A stretch of 64,000 nucleotides of DNA from Microbacterium paludicola (GTDB lineage Bacteria; Actinomycetota; Actinomycetes; Actinomycetales; Microbacteriaceae), in the NCBI RefSeq assembly GCF_015235415.1, contig NZ_JADGLL010000002.1:1-64000 (forward strand), in the 5' to 3' direction. A model generated the notes under the pieces. It was not told the DNA's origin and did not search any database. It saw only the letters and a program-made list of their open reading frames with translations. A program made the translations under genes and the position numbers. Positions 11,241 through 18,832 of the stretch are shown in pieces. Position 1 is the stretch's first letter; each line of letters begins with the position of its first letter.

Positions 11241-12043
11241 CCGCGCGCGACATCCGCGTGACGCTGGACATCGAGGTCCAGACTCCGAGCGAGCTGGAGA
11301 TGCAGATCGCCGTCGCCCACGTGCCGGGCATCGAGGTGGACGAGGCGCTCGAGGTGACGCTCGACGGCGCGCGCGTCGACGTGGAGGAGCTCGTCGACCC
11401 CCTGGGCGGCCGGATCCACCGGATGCAGCTGGGCGCGGGGGAGCTGAGGGTCGCATATCGCGCCGCGGTCGAGGACCCGGGAACACCCGTCGCCGTCGCG
11501 CCGCACGACCGATCCGTCTACCTGCGACCGAGCCGCTACGCCGAGTCCGACCGGTTCCTCGCCCTCGTCGGCTCGCAGTTCGACCGCGGCCGTACACCTG
11601 CCGAACTGGTGGACGACGTGGTCGCGTTCGTGGCGTCGCGGCTGAGGTACGTCCCCGGCGTCAGTGACGTGAACGACAGCGCGATCGACACGCTGCTGGA
11701 CGGCGCCGGCGTCTGCCGCGACTACGCCCATCTGACGATCGCGATCCTGCGGGCACTCGGCATCCCGGCGCGCCTTGCCGCGGTCTACGCGCCCGGTCTC
11801 AGCCCCATGGACTTCCATGCGGTCGTCGAGGCGATCGTCGACGACGAGTGGATCGTGGTGGATGCGACGCGGCTGGCTCCCCGGCAGACGCTCGTCCGGA
11901 TCGCGACGGGCCGGGACGCGGCCGACACGGCGTTCCTCGACAATCACGGCGGATCCATCCTGCTGCGCTCGTACGGCATCCTCGCGACCGCGCGGGGCTC
12001 CCTGCCCGTCGACGACGGCACGCAGCGGCTGCGGCTCGCGTGA
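11237..12043 (+). CDS. Transglutaminase-like domain protein
   Basis: A 268-residue cytosolic protein with a beta-rich N-terminal half and a C-terminal transglutaminase-like (cysteine protease fold) domain. The putative triad is Cys160 in GVCRDYAH, His194 in MDFHAVVE and Asp209 in VVDATRL. Such proteins in actinobacteria are usually annotated only by fold. The reaction is unknown: peptidase, amidase or crosslinking are all possible. ATG overlaps the pncA stop. Confidence 0.85.
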   Translation: MTARDIRVTLDIEVQTPSELEMQIAVAHVPGIEVDEALEVTLDGARVDVEELVDPLGGRIHRMQLGAGELRVAYRAAVEDPGTPVAVAPHDRSVYLRPSRYAESDRFLALVGSQFDRGRTPAELVDDVVAFVASRLRYVPGVSDVNDSAIDTLLDGAGVCRDYAHLTIAILRALGIPARLAAVYAPGLSPMDFHAVVEAIVDDEWIVVDATRLAPRQTLVRIATGRDAADTAFLDNHGGSILLRSYGILATARGSLPVDDGTQRLRLA

Positions 12044-12062
12044 TCCGCGGCCGGAGATCCGC

Positions 12063-13319
12063 TCAGTCCAGCGCGCGCAGCTTGCGCTCGAACACGGTCC
12101 GCTCGGCGGCGCTGCCCGTCAGGCGCGCCGCGGTCTGGAGTTCGCGGCGGGCCTCATCCGTCCGGCCGAGACGGATGAGCAGCTCGGCGCGGACGCCGGG
12201 AAGCTGCGCGTAGCCGGGGAGCTTCCCGGCGAGGTCGTCCACGATCCGGAGGGCGGTGGCGGGCCCCTCGGACATCGAGACGGCCACCGCGCGGTTGAGC
12301 TCGACCACGGGTGACGGCGCGATCCGGCCGAGCGCCTCGTAGAGCAGGGCGATCCGCTCCCAGTCGGTCGCCTCGACCGATGACGCCACGTCGTGGCACT
12401 CCGCGATCGCCGCCTGCAGCGCGTAGGGGCCGCGTCCGCGGCCGAGGGCGTCGCATTGCGCGAGTGCGTCCCGGCCCAGCGCGATCAGCCCGCGGTCCCA
12501 GCGGGTGCGGTCCTGATCCGCCAGCAGGATGGGCTCTCCCGCGGCGTCGAGACGTGCGGGGAACCGCGCGGCGGTGAGCGCCATGAGCGCGACGAGGCCG
12601 TGCGCCTCGGGCTCCCGCGGCACGAGCCCCGCGAGCACGCGCGCGAGGCGCAGGGCCTCGCGGCCGAGGTCGATCCGCATCCAGCGCTCGCCGCCGGATG
12701 CCGAGTACCCCTCGTTGAAGATCAGGTACAGCACGCTCAGCACGCCCGACAGCCGCGCGGGATACGCATCGGGGGAGGGCACCTCGAACGGCACGGCGGC
12801 CGCGGCGAGCGTCTTCTTCGCGCGCACGATCCGCTGCTGCACGGTGGCCACGGGAACCAGGAACGCCCGGGCGATCTCCTCGGACGTGAGGCCCCCGACG
12901 ACGCGCAGCGTCAGCGCGATGCTCGCCTCGCGCGAGAGCACCGGATGGCACGCGACGAAGATCAGGCGCAGGACGTCGTCCTCGATCGCGTCCGGATCCC
13001 ATCCGGGCTCTGTCGTCTCGTCGAGGTCGCGGGCGAGCTCCGCGTAGCGGTCGTCCTGGGTCGCGCGGCGGCGCCAGTGGTCGATCGCGCGGCGCTTGCC
13101 GACGGCCACCAGCCAGGCGCCCGGACTGGAGGGGACGCCCGAGGCCAGCCACGACGTGAGCGCATCCGCGAGCGCCTCCTGCGCGACGTCCTCCGCCAGC
13201 GCGAAGTCGCCGGTCATGCGCGTCAGCGTCGCGACGATGCGCGCCGACTCGATGCGCCACACCGCCTCGACCGCTCGTCGCGCGGACGCGGCGGCGGCCG
13301 AGGTCGGGTGCGCGCTCAT
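12063..13319 (-). CDS. ECF42-type RNA polymerase sigma factor with TPR-like C-terminus
   Basis: A 418-residue sigma-70 family factor. Region 2 lies near residues 18-90 (GDFALAEDVAQEAL, then IDHWRR) and region 4 near 125-175 (LTSEEIARAFLVPVATVQQRI). A roughly 230-residue extension (DUF6596/TPR-like) follows, with ALQAAIAECH and IALLYEALGRI helices. This extension and the adjacent DGPF protein define the ECF42 group, whose extension is known to be needed for activity; no anti-sigma factor is present, as expected. The gene starts 1 nt after the DGPF stop, so both form one operon. Confidence 0.9.
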   Translation of the reverse strand: MSAHPTSAAAASARRAVEAVWRIESARIVATLTRMTGDFALAEDVAQEALADALTSWLASGVPSSPGAWLVAVGKRRAIDHWRRRATQDDRYAELARDLDETTEPGWDPDAIEDDVLRLIFVACHPVLSREASIALTLRVVGGLTSEEIARAFLVPVATVQQRIVRAKKTLAAAAVPFEVPSPDAYPARLSGVLSVLYLIFNEGYSASGGERWMRIDLGREALRLARVLAGLVPREPEAHGLVALMALTAARFPARLDAAGEPILLADQDRTRWDRGLIALGRDALAQCDALGRGRGPYALQAAIAECHDVASSVEATDWERIALLYEALGRIAPSPVVELNRAVAVSMSEGPATALRIVDDLAGKLPGYAQLPGVRAELLIRLGRTDEARRELQTAARLTGSAAERTVFERKLRALD

Positions 13320-13320
13320 C

Positions 13321-13749
13321 TCAGTCCTGCTCGGCCTTGCGCGCGAGCTCCTCGCGCCACTCGTCTTCCTTCTGGATCCACTCGTTGTCGGCCGGGAAGT
13401 CCTCCGGGCCGGTGACGCGGCGGACCTCGAGCTTGCTTCCCGGGCCGACCGGTGCGCGCTTGGCCCACTCCGCGGCCTCTTCGATCGTCGGCACCTCGAG
13501 CATCCAGAAGCCGTTGAACAGCTCCTTGGTCTCGCCGTAGGGGCCGTCGGTGACGACGGGCGGGGTCTGGCTGAAGTCGACGACCACGCCGGCCTCCGGG
13601 GCCAGGCCGTCGCCGCCGACCATCACGCCGGCCTTCATCATCGACTCGTTGTAGGCGCCCATCTCGGCGATGACCTCCTCGAACGGCTTCTGCTCGTAAG
13701 AGGCGACCGCCTCGTCCGTCGCGCGCATGATCAGCATGTACTTGGCCAT
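13321..13749 (-). CDS. YCII-related DGPF domain protein
   Basis: A 142-residue protein of the YCII/DGPF family with the signature TDGPYGETKE near residues 69-78 and a ferredoxin-like fold start MAKYMLIMRATDEA. Such proteins are the genomic partners and main targets of ECF42 sigma factors, but their enzymatic activity is unclear. The ATG at 13749 is preceded by GAAGGAG. The likely ECF42 promoter lies about 50 nt upstream. Confidence 0.88.
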   Translation of the reverse strand: MAKYMLIMRATDEAVASYEQKPFEEVIAEMGAYNESMMKAGVMVGGDGLAPEAGVVVDFSQTPPVVTDGPYGETKELFNGFWMLEVPTIEEAAEWAKRAPVGPGSKLEVRRVTGPEDFPADNEWIQKEDEWREELARKAEQD

Positions 13750-13799
13750 CTCGAACTCCTTCGTCGGTTGCGGGCCGTCTCTCGACCCTTCACTCAGGC

Positions 13800-13826
13800 G
13801 TCGGATGGGAGCAGCCCGGATCGACA
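13800..13826 (-). promoter_or_regulatory. Candidate ECF42 promoter of the DGPF-sigma operon
   Basis: On the minus strand TGTCGA (13826-13821) is followed by a 17-nt spacer and CGAC (13803-13800). This matches the published ECF42 consensus as I recall it: TGTCGA at -35 and CG(A/T)C at -10. The start site would fall about 45 nt before the DGPF ATG. It implies autoregulation of the sigma factor operon. Confidence 0.65.
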
Positions 13827-13863
13827 CCCGCAGAAGAAATCTTTCATCGGATGTCGATCCGGG
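13815..13863. repeat. Perfect 12-bp inverted repeat around the ECF42 promoter
   Basis: CCCGGATCGACA (13815-13826) and TGTCGATCCGGG (13852-13863) are separated by 25 nt. The left arm contains the -35 box of the DGPF operon. The right arm carries an identical outward TGTCGA but has no matching -10 at 17 nt. Confidence 0.85.
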
Positions 13864-13869
13864 GACAGC

Positions 13870-14643
13870 TCAGTTCAGCGCGGGAGTGTCCTGCGGGATG
13901 ACGCCGCCGCCGTAGAGGTCGGTCGCGAGGTCGCGCAGGGCGCGCAGCGCGACGCGCTGCGGCAGGGGGCCGTACGAGATGCGCGCGACGCCGAGCGCCT
14001 CGTACTCGGCCGCGGGGAGCGCGCCAGGCAAGCCGATGACGCTGAGCTTGCGGTCGCCGATGCCGGCGACGAGACGCTCGGTCAGGCCGCGGTCGAGTGG
14101 GCCGGGGACGAACACGAGCGACGCGCCGGCATCGAGGTAGGCGCGCCCGCGCTCGATCGCGTCGGCGACGATCTCGTCGATCGGACGTCCGCGTCCCAGC
14201 ACGAACGAGTCCGCGCGGGCATTGAGCTGGAAGTGCACGCCCTCCGCCTCGGCCGCCTTGACCGACGCCTCCACTCGGGCGACCGCCTCCGAGAGCGGCA
14301 CGAGCCGGTCCTCGATGTTGGCGCCGACAACGCCGACGCCGATCGCGCGACGGGTCGTCTCGCCCGGATCGTCGTAGCCGTTGTCGAGGTCGGCGGTGAC
14401 CGGCAGGTCGGTGGCGGCGACGATCTCGGCGACCGCGGCGATCATCGCCTCCATCGGGATCTGGCCGTCGGCGAAGCCGTGGCTCGCGGCGATCGAGTGG
14501 CCGGCGGTCGCGATGGCCTTCGTGTCGGGCAGGTCGCTCACGACCTTCGTGCTGATCGCGTCCCAGACGTTGACGACGCGGAGGATCTCCGGCGCCTCGT
14601 ACAGCGACTTGAGGGTGAGGGCTCTGTCGTGCGCAGTGGTCAT
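13870..14643 (-). CDS. Isocitrate lyase/PEP mutase family protein
   Basis: A 257-residue TIM-barrel protein of the PEP mutase/isocitrate lyase superfamily. Visible marks are NVWDAISTK near residue 25, the metal-site DLDNGYDD near residue 87, and GANIEDRL near residue 110. The catalytic Cys loop of true isocitrate lyases (KKCGH) is absent, so this is one of the short uncharacterised homologues, possibly an oxaloacetate hydrolase- or lyase-like enzyme. It is transcribed toward the DGPF operon promoter. Confidence 0.82.
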   Translation of the reverse strand: MTTAHDRALTLKSLYEAPEILRVVNVWDAISTKVVSDLPDTKAIATAGHSIAASHGFADGQIPMEAMIAAVAEIVAATDLPVTADLDNGYDDPGETTRRAIGVGVVGANIEDRLVPLSEAVARVEASVKAAEAEGVHFQLNARADSFVLGRGRPIDEIVADAIERGRAYLDAGASLVFVPGPLDRGLTERLVAGIGDRKLSVIGLPGALPAAEYEALGVARISYGPLPQRVALRALRDLATDLYGGGVIPQDTPALN

Positions 14644-14729
14644 ATGGACGACGCTACGCCTGCGAGGGACACAGGCCCATCTCGCGCCGGTGAACGGTTC
14701 CGGCACGTGCGGCACCGCTCCCTGGGCAT

Positions 14730-14735
14730 TAGTGT
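14730..14735 (+). promoter_or_regulatory. Likely -10 box, leaderless
   Basis: TAGTGT lies 7 nt before the ATG at 14743. Confidence 0.4.
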
Positions 14736-14742
14736 GCGCGGC

Positions 14743-15048
14743 ATGGGAACTCTCGTCTACGACAGCGTCGTGCCGCCGATCGAGATCGAGGATCGCGCCC
14801 TTGCGCACCTGAAGGTGGTGGTCATCGCCAAGCTGCGGCGAGGCGAGAGCTTCGCGGTGTCGTGGGCCCACCCGCCGGGGAAGGAGGGCGGCCGCTCCAC
14901 CATCTGGCTGCACCCAGGAATCCCGCTGCGGTTCATCTTCGAGGAGACCGAACAGCCCGAACTCAACCAGCGCTGGCTCGCGACGATGGCCGAATCGGCC
15001 AATGCGCTGGGCGGCATCACGCTGACGGCCGAGGAGGTCGAAGGCTGA
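14743..15048 (+). CDS. Small conserved Microbacteriaceae protein (DUF7882-like)
   Basis: A 101-residue soluble protein starting MGTLVYDSVVPPIEIEDR and containing LAHLKVVVIAKLRRGESF and STIWLHPGIPL. This pattern is shared by a family of short proteins in Microbacteriaceae that are sometimes misnamed ATP-dependent DNA ligase. No ligase motif is present. Function is unknown. I chose the ATG at 14743; the longer frame upstream overlaps the opposing gene. Confidence 0.7.
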   Translation: MGTLVYDSVVPPIEIEDRALAHLKVVVIAKLRRGESFAVSWAHPPGKEGGRSTIWLHPGIPLRFIFEETEQPELNQRWLATMAESANALGGITLTAEEVEG

Positions 15049-15080
15049 CACGCCGCGGGTGGGTGCTCGCGGTGCAGACT

Positions 15081-15090
15081 GGGGGGGGGG
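15081..15090. repeat. Ten-G homopolymer upstream of an SDR gene
   Basis: A run of ten G residues lies 48 nt before the ATG at 15138, within the probable promoter region. It is a candidate slippage site; a sequencing miscount is also possible. Confidence 0.8.
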
Positions 15091-15137
15091 TGCCGGCCGG
15101 CGCCGGATGAGTGCCGCGCGGCTCGAGAGGAGCGCTC

Positions 15138-15794
15138 ATGGCTGATGTCGTGATCATCGGAGGCCACGGGAAGGTCGCGCTGCTGGTGCTGCCGCTGCTG
15201 GCGGAGGCGGGGCATTCCGCCACCGCCGTCATCCGGAATCCGGCGCACGCCGCCGATGTGGAGGCCGCAGCCGGCACCCCGCTCGTGCTCGACGTCGAGA
15301 ACGCGACAGAGGACGAACTCGCCGCGGCGTTCACGGGGCGCGACGCGATCGTGTGGTCGGCCGGTGCCGGCGGGGGAGACACTCGCCGCACCTACGCCGT
15401 CGACCGGGACGCGGCCATCCGCAGCATGGACGCCGCCGCGCGCGCGGGAGTGCGCCGGTACGTGATGGTGTCGTACCTCGGCGCGGGGCCGGATCACGGC
15501 GTGCCCGAGGACAACTCCTTCCACGCGTACGCGGAGGCGAAGGCCGCGGCCGACGCGCACCTGCGGGCGTCGGGCCTCGACTGGACGGTGCTCGGTCCCG
15601 CAGGGCTGACCCTCGAGGAGCCCACCGGCCTCATCGACGTGGCGCCGCTGCCGGAGGACGCCGAGCGCAGGGTGTCGCGCGCGAACGTCGCCCGCACCAT
15701 CGTGGCGGCCCTCGAGCTGGATGCGACGATCGGCCGGACGATCGAGTACGTCGACGGCGCGACGCCCATCCGCGAGGCGCTCGCGCGGGTCTGA
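15138..15794 (+). CDS. NAD(P)-binding atypical SDR protein
   Basis: A 218-residue Rossmann protein with the nucleotide-binding start VVIIGGHGKVALLV (residues 4-17) in place of the usual GxxGxxG. It also has VWSAGAGGGDTRR and the segment VSYLGAG near residue 116. This is the atypical SDR class (NmrA/YwnB-like), whose members bind NAD(P) and often have no known substrate. GAGAGGAG precedes the ATG. The frame from 15111 is less likely. Confidence 0.82.
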   Translation: MADVVIIGGHGKVALLVLPLLAEAGHSATAVIRNPAHAADVEAAAGTPLVLDVENATEDELAAAFTGRDAIVWSAGAGGGDTRRTYAVDRDAAIRSMDAAARAGVRRYVMVSYLGAGPDHGVPEDNSFHAYAEAKAAADAHLRASGLDWTVLGPAGLTLEEPTGLIDVAPLPEDAERRVSRANVARTIVAALELDATIGRTIEYVDGATPIREALARV

Positions 15795-15800
15795 GGGGGA

Positions 15801-15876
15801 TGGTGGGCCCCGTGGGGCTCGAACCCACGACCCTCGGATTAAAAGTCCGGTGCTCTGCCAACTGAGCTAGAGGCCC
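15801..15876 (-). tRNA. tRNA-Lys (anticodon TTT)
   Basis: On the minus strand the acceptor GGGCCTC pairs with GGGGCCC (one U-G pair), followed by A and an encoded CCA. D-stem GCTC/GAGC, anticodon loop CTTTTAA and T-arm GTGGG/CCCAC are all present. The anticodon stem has one C-A mismatch at its outer pair. Confidence 0.93.
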
Positions 15877-15923
15877 CGCACCTACTTTACGGGCCCGGAT
15901 GAGCCTCCGATGCGCGTCGCGGT

Positions 15924-15929
15924 TAGCCT
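15924..15929 (+). promoter_or_regulatory. Likely -10 box, leaderless
   Basis: TAGCCT lies 6 nt before the ATG at 15936. Confidence 0.45.
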
Positions 15930-15935
15930 GGATCG

Positions 15936-16565
15936 ATGACCGACGACTTCCACAAGCCGGTGCGGCGTCCGTCCGAGACCTTCGACCGGCTCTTCGCCGC
16001 GGTGGATCCTGCGGAGGTGTCGCGCGCCGCGCACTCGACCGCCGCCGCCCTGCTCTCGCGCGTGCGGCACGAGCAGGATCCGGATGCCGTCGACCGCCTC
16101 GTGGCGTTCACGTCGCGACACGGGATCGACGACATCGCTGAGCTGTGGTCGCGCTCGCCGGCGAAGACGCTGCCCGGTTCGCTGTGGCGTCTGTACCTCG
16201 TGCAGCTGTCGATCCACGACGATCCCGCCACGGCGGCGCTGCTCTACGACCGTGGCCGCGTCGAGCTGCACTCGTCGGATGCCGTGGTGGCGGGCGCACC
16301 GGTCCCCGCGGGCCCGACGGAGCTCGTGGCCCTGATCGACACGATCCTGCGCGGGGCGTTCCAGGGCGACTTCGCCGTGGCGCTCGACCGGGCGGCGGCC
16401 TTCTGCCGGGTGCAGGCGTCGGGCGCGACGCACCTCGCCGACGACTACGAGCTCACCGAGTCGCACCGCGCAAGCGAGCTCACCACTCGCGCGCTGCGCC
16501 TGTCGACCTACGCCGACGATCTCGCCGCGTCGGCGAAGCTCTGGCGTCGCGACTCGCTCACCTGA
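15936..16565 (+). CDS. Conserved actinobacterial protein, unknown function
   Basis: A 209-residue, probably all-helical cytosolic protein starting MTDDFHKPVRRPSETFDRLF. It contains SRAAHSTAAALLSRVR and LPGSLWRLYLVQ. Homologues in Microbacteriaceae are sometimes labelled RNA polymerase subunit, which nothing in the sequence supports. No signal peptide or membrane segment. It stands alone between tRNA-Lys and the structured region at 16601-16734. Confidence 0.75.
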   Translation: MTDDFHKPVRRPSETFDRLFAAVDPAEVSRAAHSTAAALLSRVRHEQDPDAVDRLVAFTSRHGIDDIAELWSRSPAKTLPGSLWRLYLVQLSIHDDPATAALLYDRGRVELHSSDAVVAGAPVPAGPTELVALIDTILRGAFQGDFAVALDRAAAFCRVQASGATHLADDYELTESHRASELTTRALRLSTYADDLAASAKLWRRDSLT

Positions 16566-16600
16566 CCCGCGCGAAGCGGGGGCGCGAGTGTTCGCGTACG

Positions 16601-16734
16601 TGTGACCGACGTCACGGGAGAAAAGAAATACCGGGCCGCAGAAACGCCTCTCGGCGCGAGGCCGCTCGCGGCGGCGAAAGTTGGAGCCCGGGGTTTGCTG
16701 CGGCCCGGCTGTTCAAGTCTAACGGAGGCCTCCG
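16601..16734. ncRNA. Candidate structured RNA or complex regulatory hairpin
   Basis: No gene fits here. CCGGGCCGCAG plus AAAC (16631-16645) pairs with GTTT, a bulged G, then CTGCGGCCCGG (16693-16708), giving a 15-bp stem. Inside are the hairpins GCCTC/GAGGC (16646-16662) and CCGC/GCGG. GTGAC/GTCAC flanks on the left (16602-16615) and the palindrome CGGAGGCCTCCG on the right (16723-16734). On the minus strand the long stem is followed by TATTTCTTTTC and preceded by TAGACT, consistent with a roughly 95-nt transcript. No known RNA family was recognised and the strand is uncertain. Confidence 0.4.
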
Positions 16735-16783
16735 GCAGGGTATTCCCGGGGCCGTCATGCTCACCGGATGCCCAGGCCATGCA

Positions 16784-16789
16784 TAGGCT
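16784..16789 (+). promoter_or_regulatory. Likely -10 box of the class IV aminotransferase, leaderless
   Basis: TAGGCT lies 6 nt before the ATG at 16796. Confidence 0.5.
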
Positions 16790-16795
16790 CATCCC

Positions 16796-17692
16796 ATGAC
16801 CTGGCGCTTCGCCCTGCTCGTCGCCCCCGTGGTGGCCGACGACCCCCGCACCGACTTCGCCGACACCCTCGCCGTGATCGATCCGGATGCGCCCGCGCTC
16901 AGCGTGGGCGAGCTCAGCACGCAGCGCGGCGACGGCATCTTCGAGACCATCGGCGTCGTCGACGGGCACCCGCAGGAGGTGCGGGCGCACCTCGAACGGC
17001 TCGCGCACTCCGCGCGGCTGTGCGACCTTCCCGCCCCGCACCTCGGGCAGTGGCGCGCGGCGGTCGAGCGTGCGGCCGCTGAGTGCCCGACCGGCGAGAG
17101 CGCCATCAAGCTGATCCTGAGCCGCGGCGTCGAGCGCGCGGCGACCGGACTCGAGGGGCCGACGGCCTGGGTGACCGCGTCGCCCGTCGCTGACCACACG
17201 GCCGCCCGCACGGACGGCATCAAGGTCGCCACGCTCGACCGCGGGCTCGACAGCGGGGCCGCGACACGCGCGCCCTGGCTGCTGCTCGGCGCGAAGACCC
17301 TGTCCTACGCCGTGAACATGGCAGCGCTCCGCGAGGCCCATCGCCGGGGCGCCGACGACGCGATCTTCCTCACCAGCGACGGCTACGTCCTCGAGGCGCC
17401 TACGGCGTCGGTCATCCTGCGTCGCGGCGACACGTTCGTCACCCCGGAGCCGACCGGCGGCATCCTGCAGGGGACGACCCAGCTGAGCGTCTTCGACTGG
17501 CTCGAGGAGCAGGGGCACTCCACCGGCTACGAGCACGTCCCGGCGGCGGCACTCGCCGACGCCGACGCGATGTGGCTGGTCTCGAGCGTGCGCCTCGCGG
17601 CTCCGGTCACGCAGCTCGACGGCGTCGAGCTTCCCGTCGATCGCGAGCTCACGGCGGCGATGAACGCGTACCTGCTCAGTCCGCGCGACTGA
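16796..17692 (+). CDS. pabC: Class IV aminotransferase, aminodeoxychorismate lyase-like
   Basis: A 298-residue PLP enzyme of fold type IV. The PLP lysine lies in LLGAKTLSYAVNM near residue 168. The C-terminal signature VLEAPTASVILRRGD and GILQGTTQ match the pabC/ilvE/DAAT group. Within it, gene size and sequence favour 4-amino-4-deoxychorismate lyase, which makes p-aminobenzoate for folate. A D-amino-acid or branched-chain transaminase cannot be excluded from sequence alone. No folate genes are adjacent. Confidence 0.75.
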   Translation: MTWRFALLVAPVVADDPRTDFADTLAVIDPDAPALSVGELSTQRGDGIFETIGVVDGHPQEVRAHLERLAHSARLCDLPAPHLGQWRAAVERAAAECPTGESAIKLILSRGVERAATGLEGPTAWVTASPVADHTAARTDGIKVATLDRGLDSGAATRAPWLLLGAKTLSYAVNMAALREAHRRGADDAIFLTSDGYVLEAPTASVILRRGDTFVTPEPTGGILQGTTQLSVFDWLEEQGHSTGYEHVPAAALADADAMWLVSSVRLAAPVTQLDGVELPVDRELTAAMNAYLLSPRD

Positions 17693-17701
17693 CAGCCGTC
17701 C

Positions 17702-18769
17702 CTACAGGACCTCGACCCGGCCGCCGGCCACGGCGACCGAGAGCGGCGGCACCTCGATGCCGAGGGCCCGTGCGGGAGTGAGCGAGGTCAGTTCCGCGAC
17801 CACCGCCGGGTCCGTGCCGCGGGCGAGAAGGCGCTCGACCGCATCCGACACGGATGAGGTGCTTCCCGCGAGCGCGGACGTGCCCGCGACCGTGGCGACG
17901 CCGTCGCGCACGACGACCTCCGACCCCGCCAGCACGTACTCGCCGTCGCCGAGGCCGGCGGCCGCCATGGCGTCCGAGACGAGCATCGCCCGCCCGGCGC
18001 AGTCACGCAGCGCGAGGTCGAGCACGCGGTCGTCGAGGTGGTCTCCGTCGCCGATGAGCTCCACGGTGATCCGCTCGTCCGCGAGACCGACGCCGACGGG
18101 CCCGGGGTAGCGGTGATGAAGCGGGGGCATGCCGTTGAACAGGTGCGTCATCACGGAGGCGCCCCGGTCGATCGCGCGGCTCACCGTGTCCGCATCCGCC
18201 TCGGTGTGGCCGACCGCGACGCGCACCCCGGCGTCGACAAGCAGCGGGATGGCATCGAGCGCGCCCGGCAGCTCGGGGGCGAGCGTGATCATCCGGATGG
18301 CGCCGTCGCCGGCCGCCAGCAGGGCCTCGATCTCGGCCGGTGCGGGATCGCGGAGCAGGTCGGGGTTGTGCGCGCCGCGCCGGCCGTGGCACAGGAACGG
18401 GCCCTCGAGGTGGAGCCCCGCCAGCACGCCCGACCGGACGAGCGGGGCGAGCTCGGCAAGGCGCGTGCGGGTGTCGTCGAGCGTCCCGGTGGCGAGCGAT
18501 GCCACGAGCGCGACGGAGCCGCGGCCGGCATGCCACGCGATGGCCGCGGCCGGGTCGGCGCCGGGGGTCGCGAAGTCGACGCCCCGCGCGCCGTGCACGT
18601 GCGCGTCGACGAAGCCCGGCAGCAGTGTGTCGACCTCGCGGTCGGGGCGGCGCGGCGCCTCGCCCGGCCCGCTGTCCGCCAGACGGCCGTCCTCCATGAG
18701 CGCCCAGCCCGGCCCATCCGATCCGTTCCTGTCGATCAGGCGGCGGGCGGAGACGAGGGAGGCGGTCAT
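17702..18769 (-). CDS. nagA: N-acetylglucosamine-6-phosphate deacetylase
   Basis: A 355-residue amidohydrolase of cytosolic amino-sugar catabolism. Visible motifs are PGFVDAHVHGARG near residue 50, GLHLEGPFL near residue 119 (metal-binding Glu), VGHTEADA near 181, THLFNGMPPLHHR near 205, and LVSDAMAAAG with the catalytic Asp near 263. The ATG at 18769 is preferred to the longer frame from 18820, which runs through the pstB terminator. No nagB or transporter lies next to it. Confidence 0.92.
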   Translation of the reverse strand: MTASLVSARRLIDRNGSDGPGWALMEDGRLADSGPGEAPRRPDREVDTLLPGFVDAHVHGARGVDFATPGADPAAAIAWHAGRGSVALVASLATGTLDDTRTRLAELAPLVRSGVLAGLHLEGPFLCHGRRGAHNPDLLRDPAPAEIEALLAAGDGAIRMITLAPELPGALDAIPLLVDAGVRVAVGHTEADADTVSRAIDRGASVMTHLFNGMPPLHHRYPGPVGVGLADERITVELIGDGDHLDDRVLDLALRDCAGRAMLVSDAMAAAGLGDGEYVLAGSEVVVRDGVATVAGTSALAGSTSSVSDAVERLLARGTDPAVVAELTSLTPARALGIEVPPLSVAVAGGRVEVL

Positions 18770-18783
18770 GGATCCATCAAAGC

Positions 18784-18815
18784 AGGACGGCCCCGCCCGA
18801 AGGCGAGGCCGTCCT
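18784..18815 (-). terminator. Terminator of the pst operon
   Basis: On the minus strand GACGGCCTCGCC pairs with GGCGGGGCCGTC around TTCG, followed by CTGCTTT. It lies 18 nt after the pstB stop and directly before nagA. Confidence 0.85.
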
Positions 18816-18832
18816 GTCAAACGATCAGCGGA

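Noticed and set aside
13852..13878. A second, rightward ECF42 promoter in the mirrored arm
   Set aside because: TGTCGA is present but no CG(A/T)C lies 16-18 nt downstream, and it would run antisense into the PEP-mutase gene.
13870..14643. True isocitrate lyase
   Set aside because: The catalytic KKCGH-type loop is missing and the protein is half the usual length.
14689..14695. GGTGAAC near 14690 as a PHO box
   Set aside because: No second repeat at 11-bp spacing and no phosphate gene adjoining.
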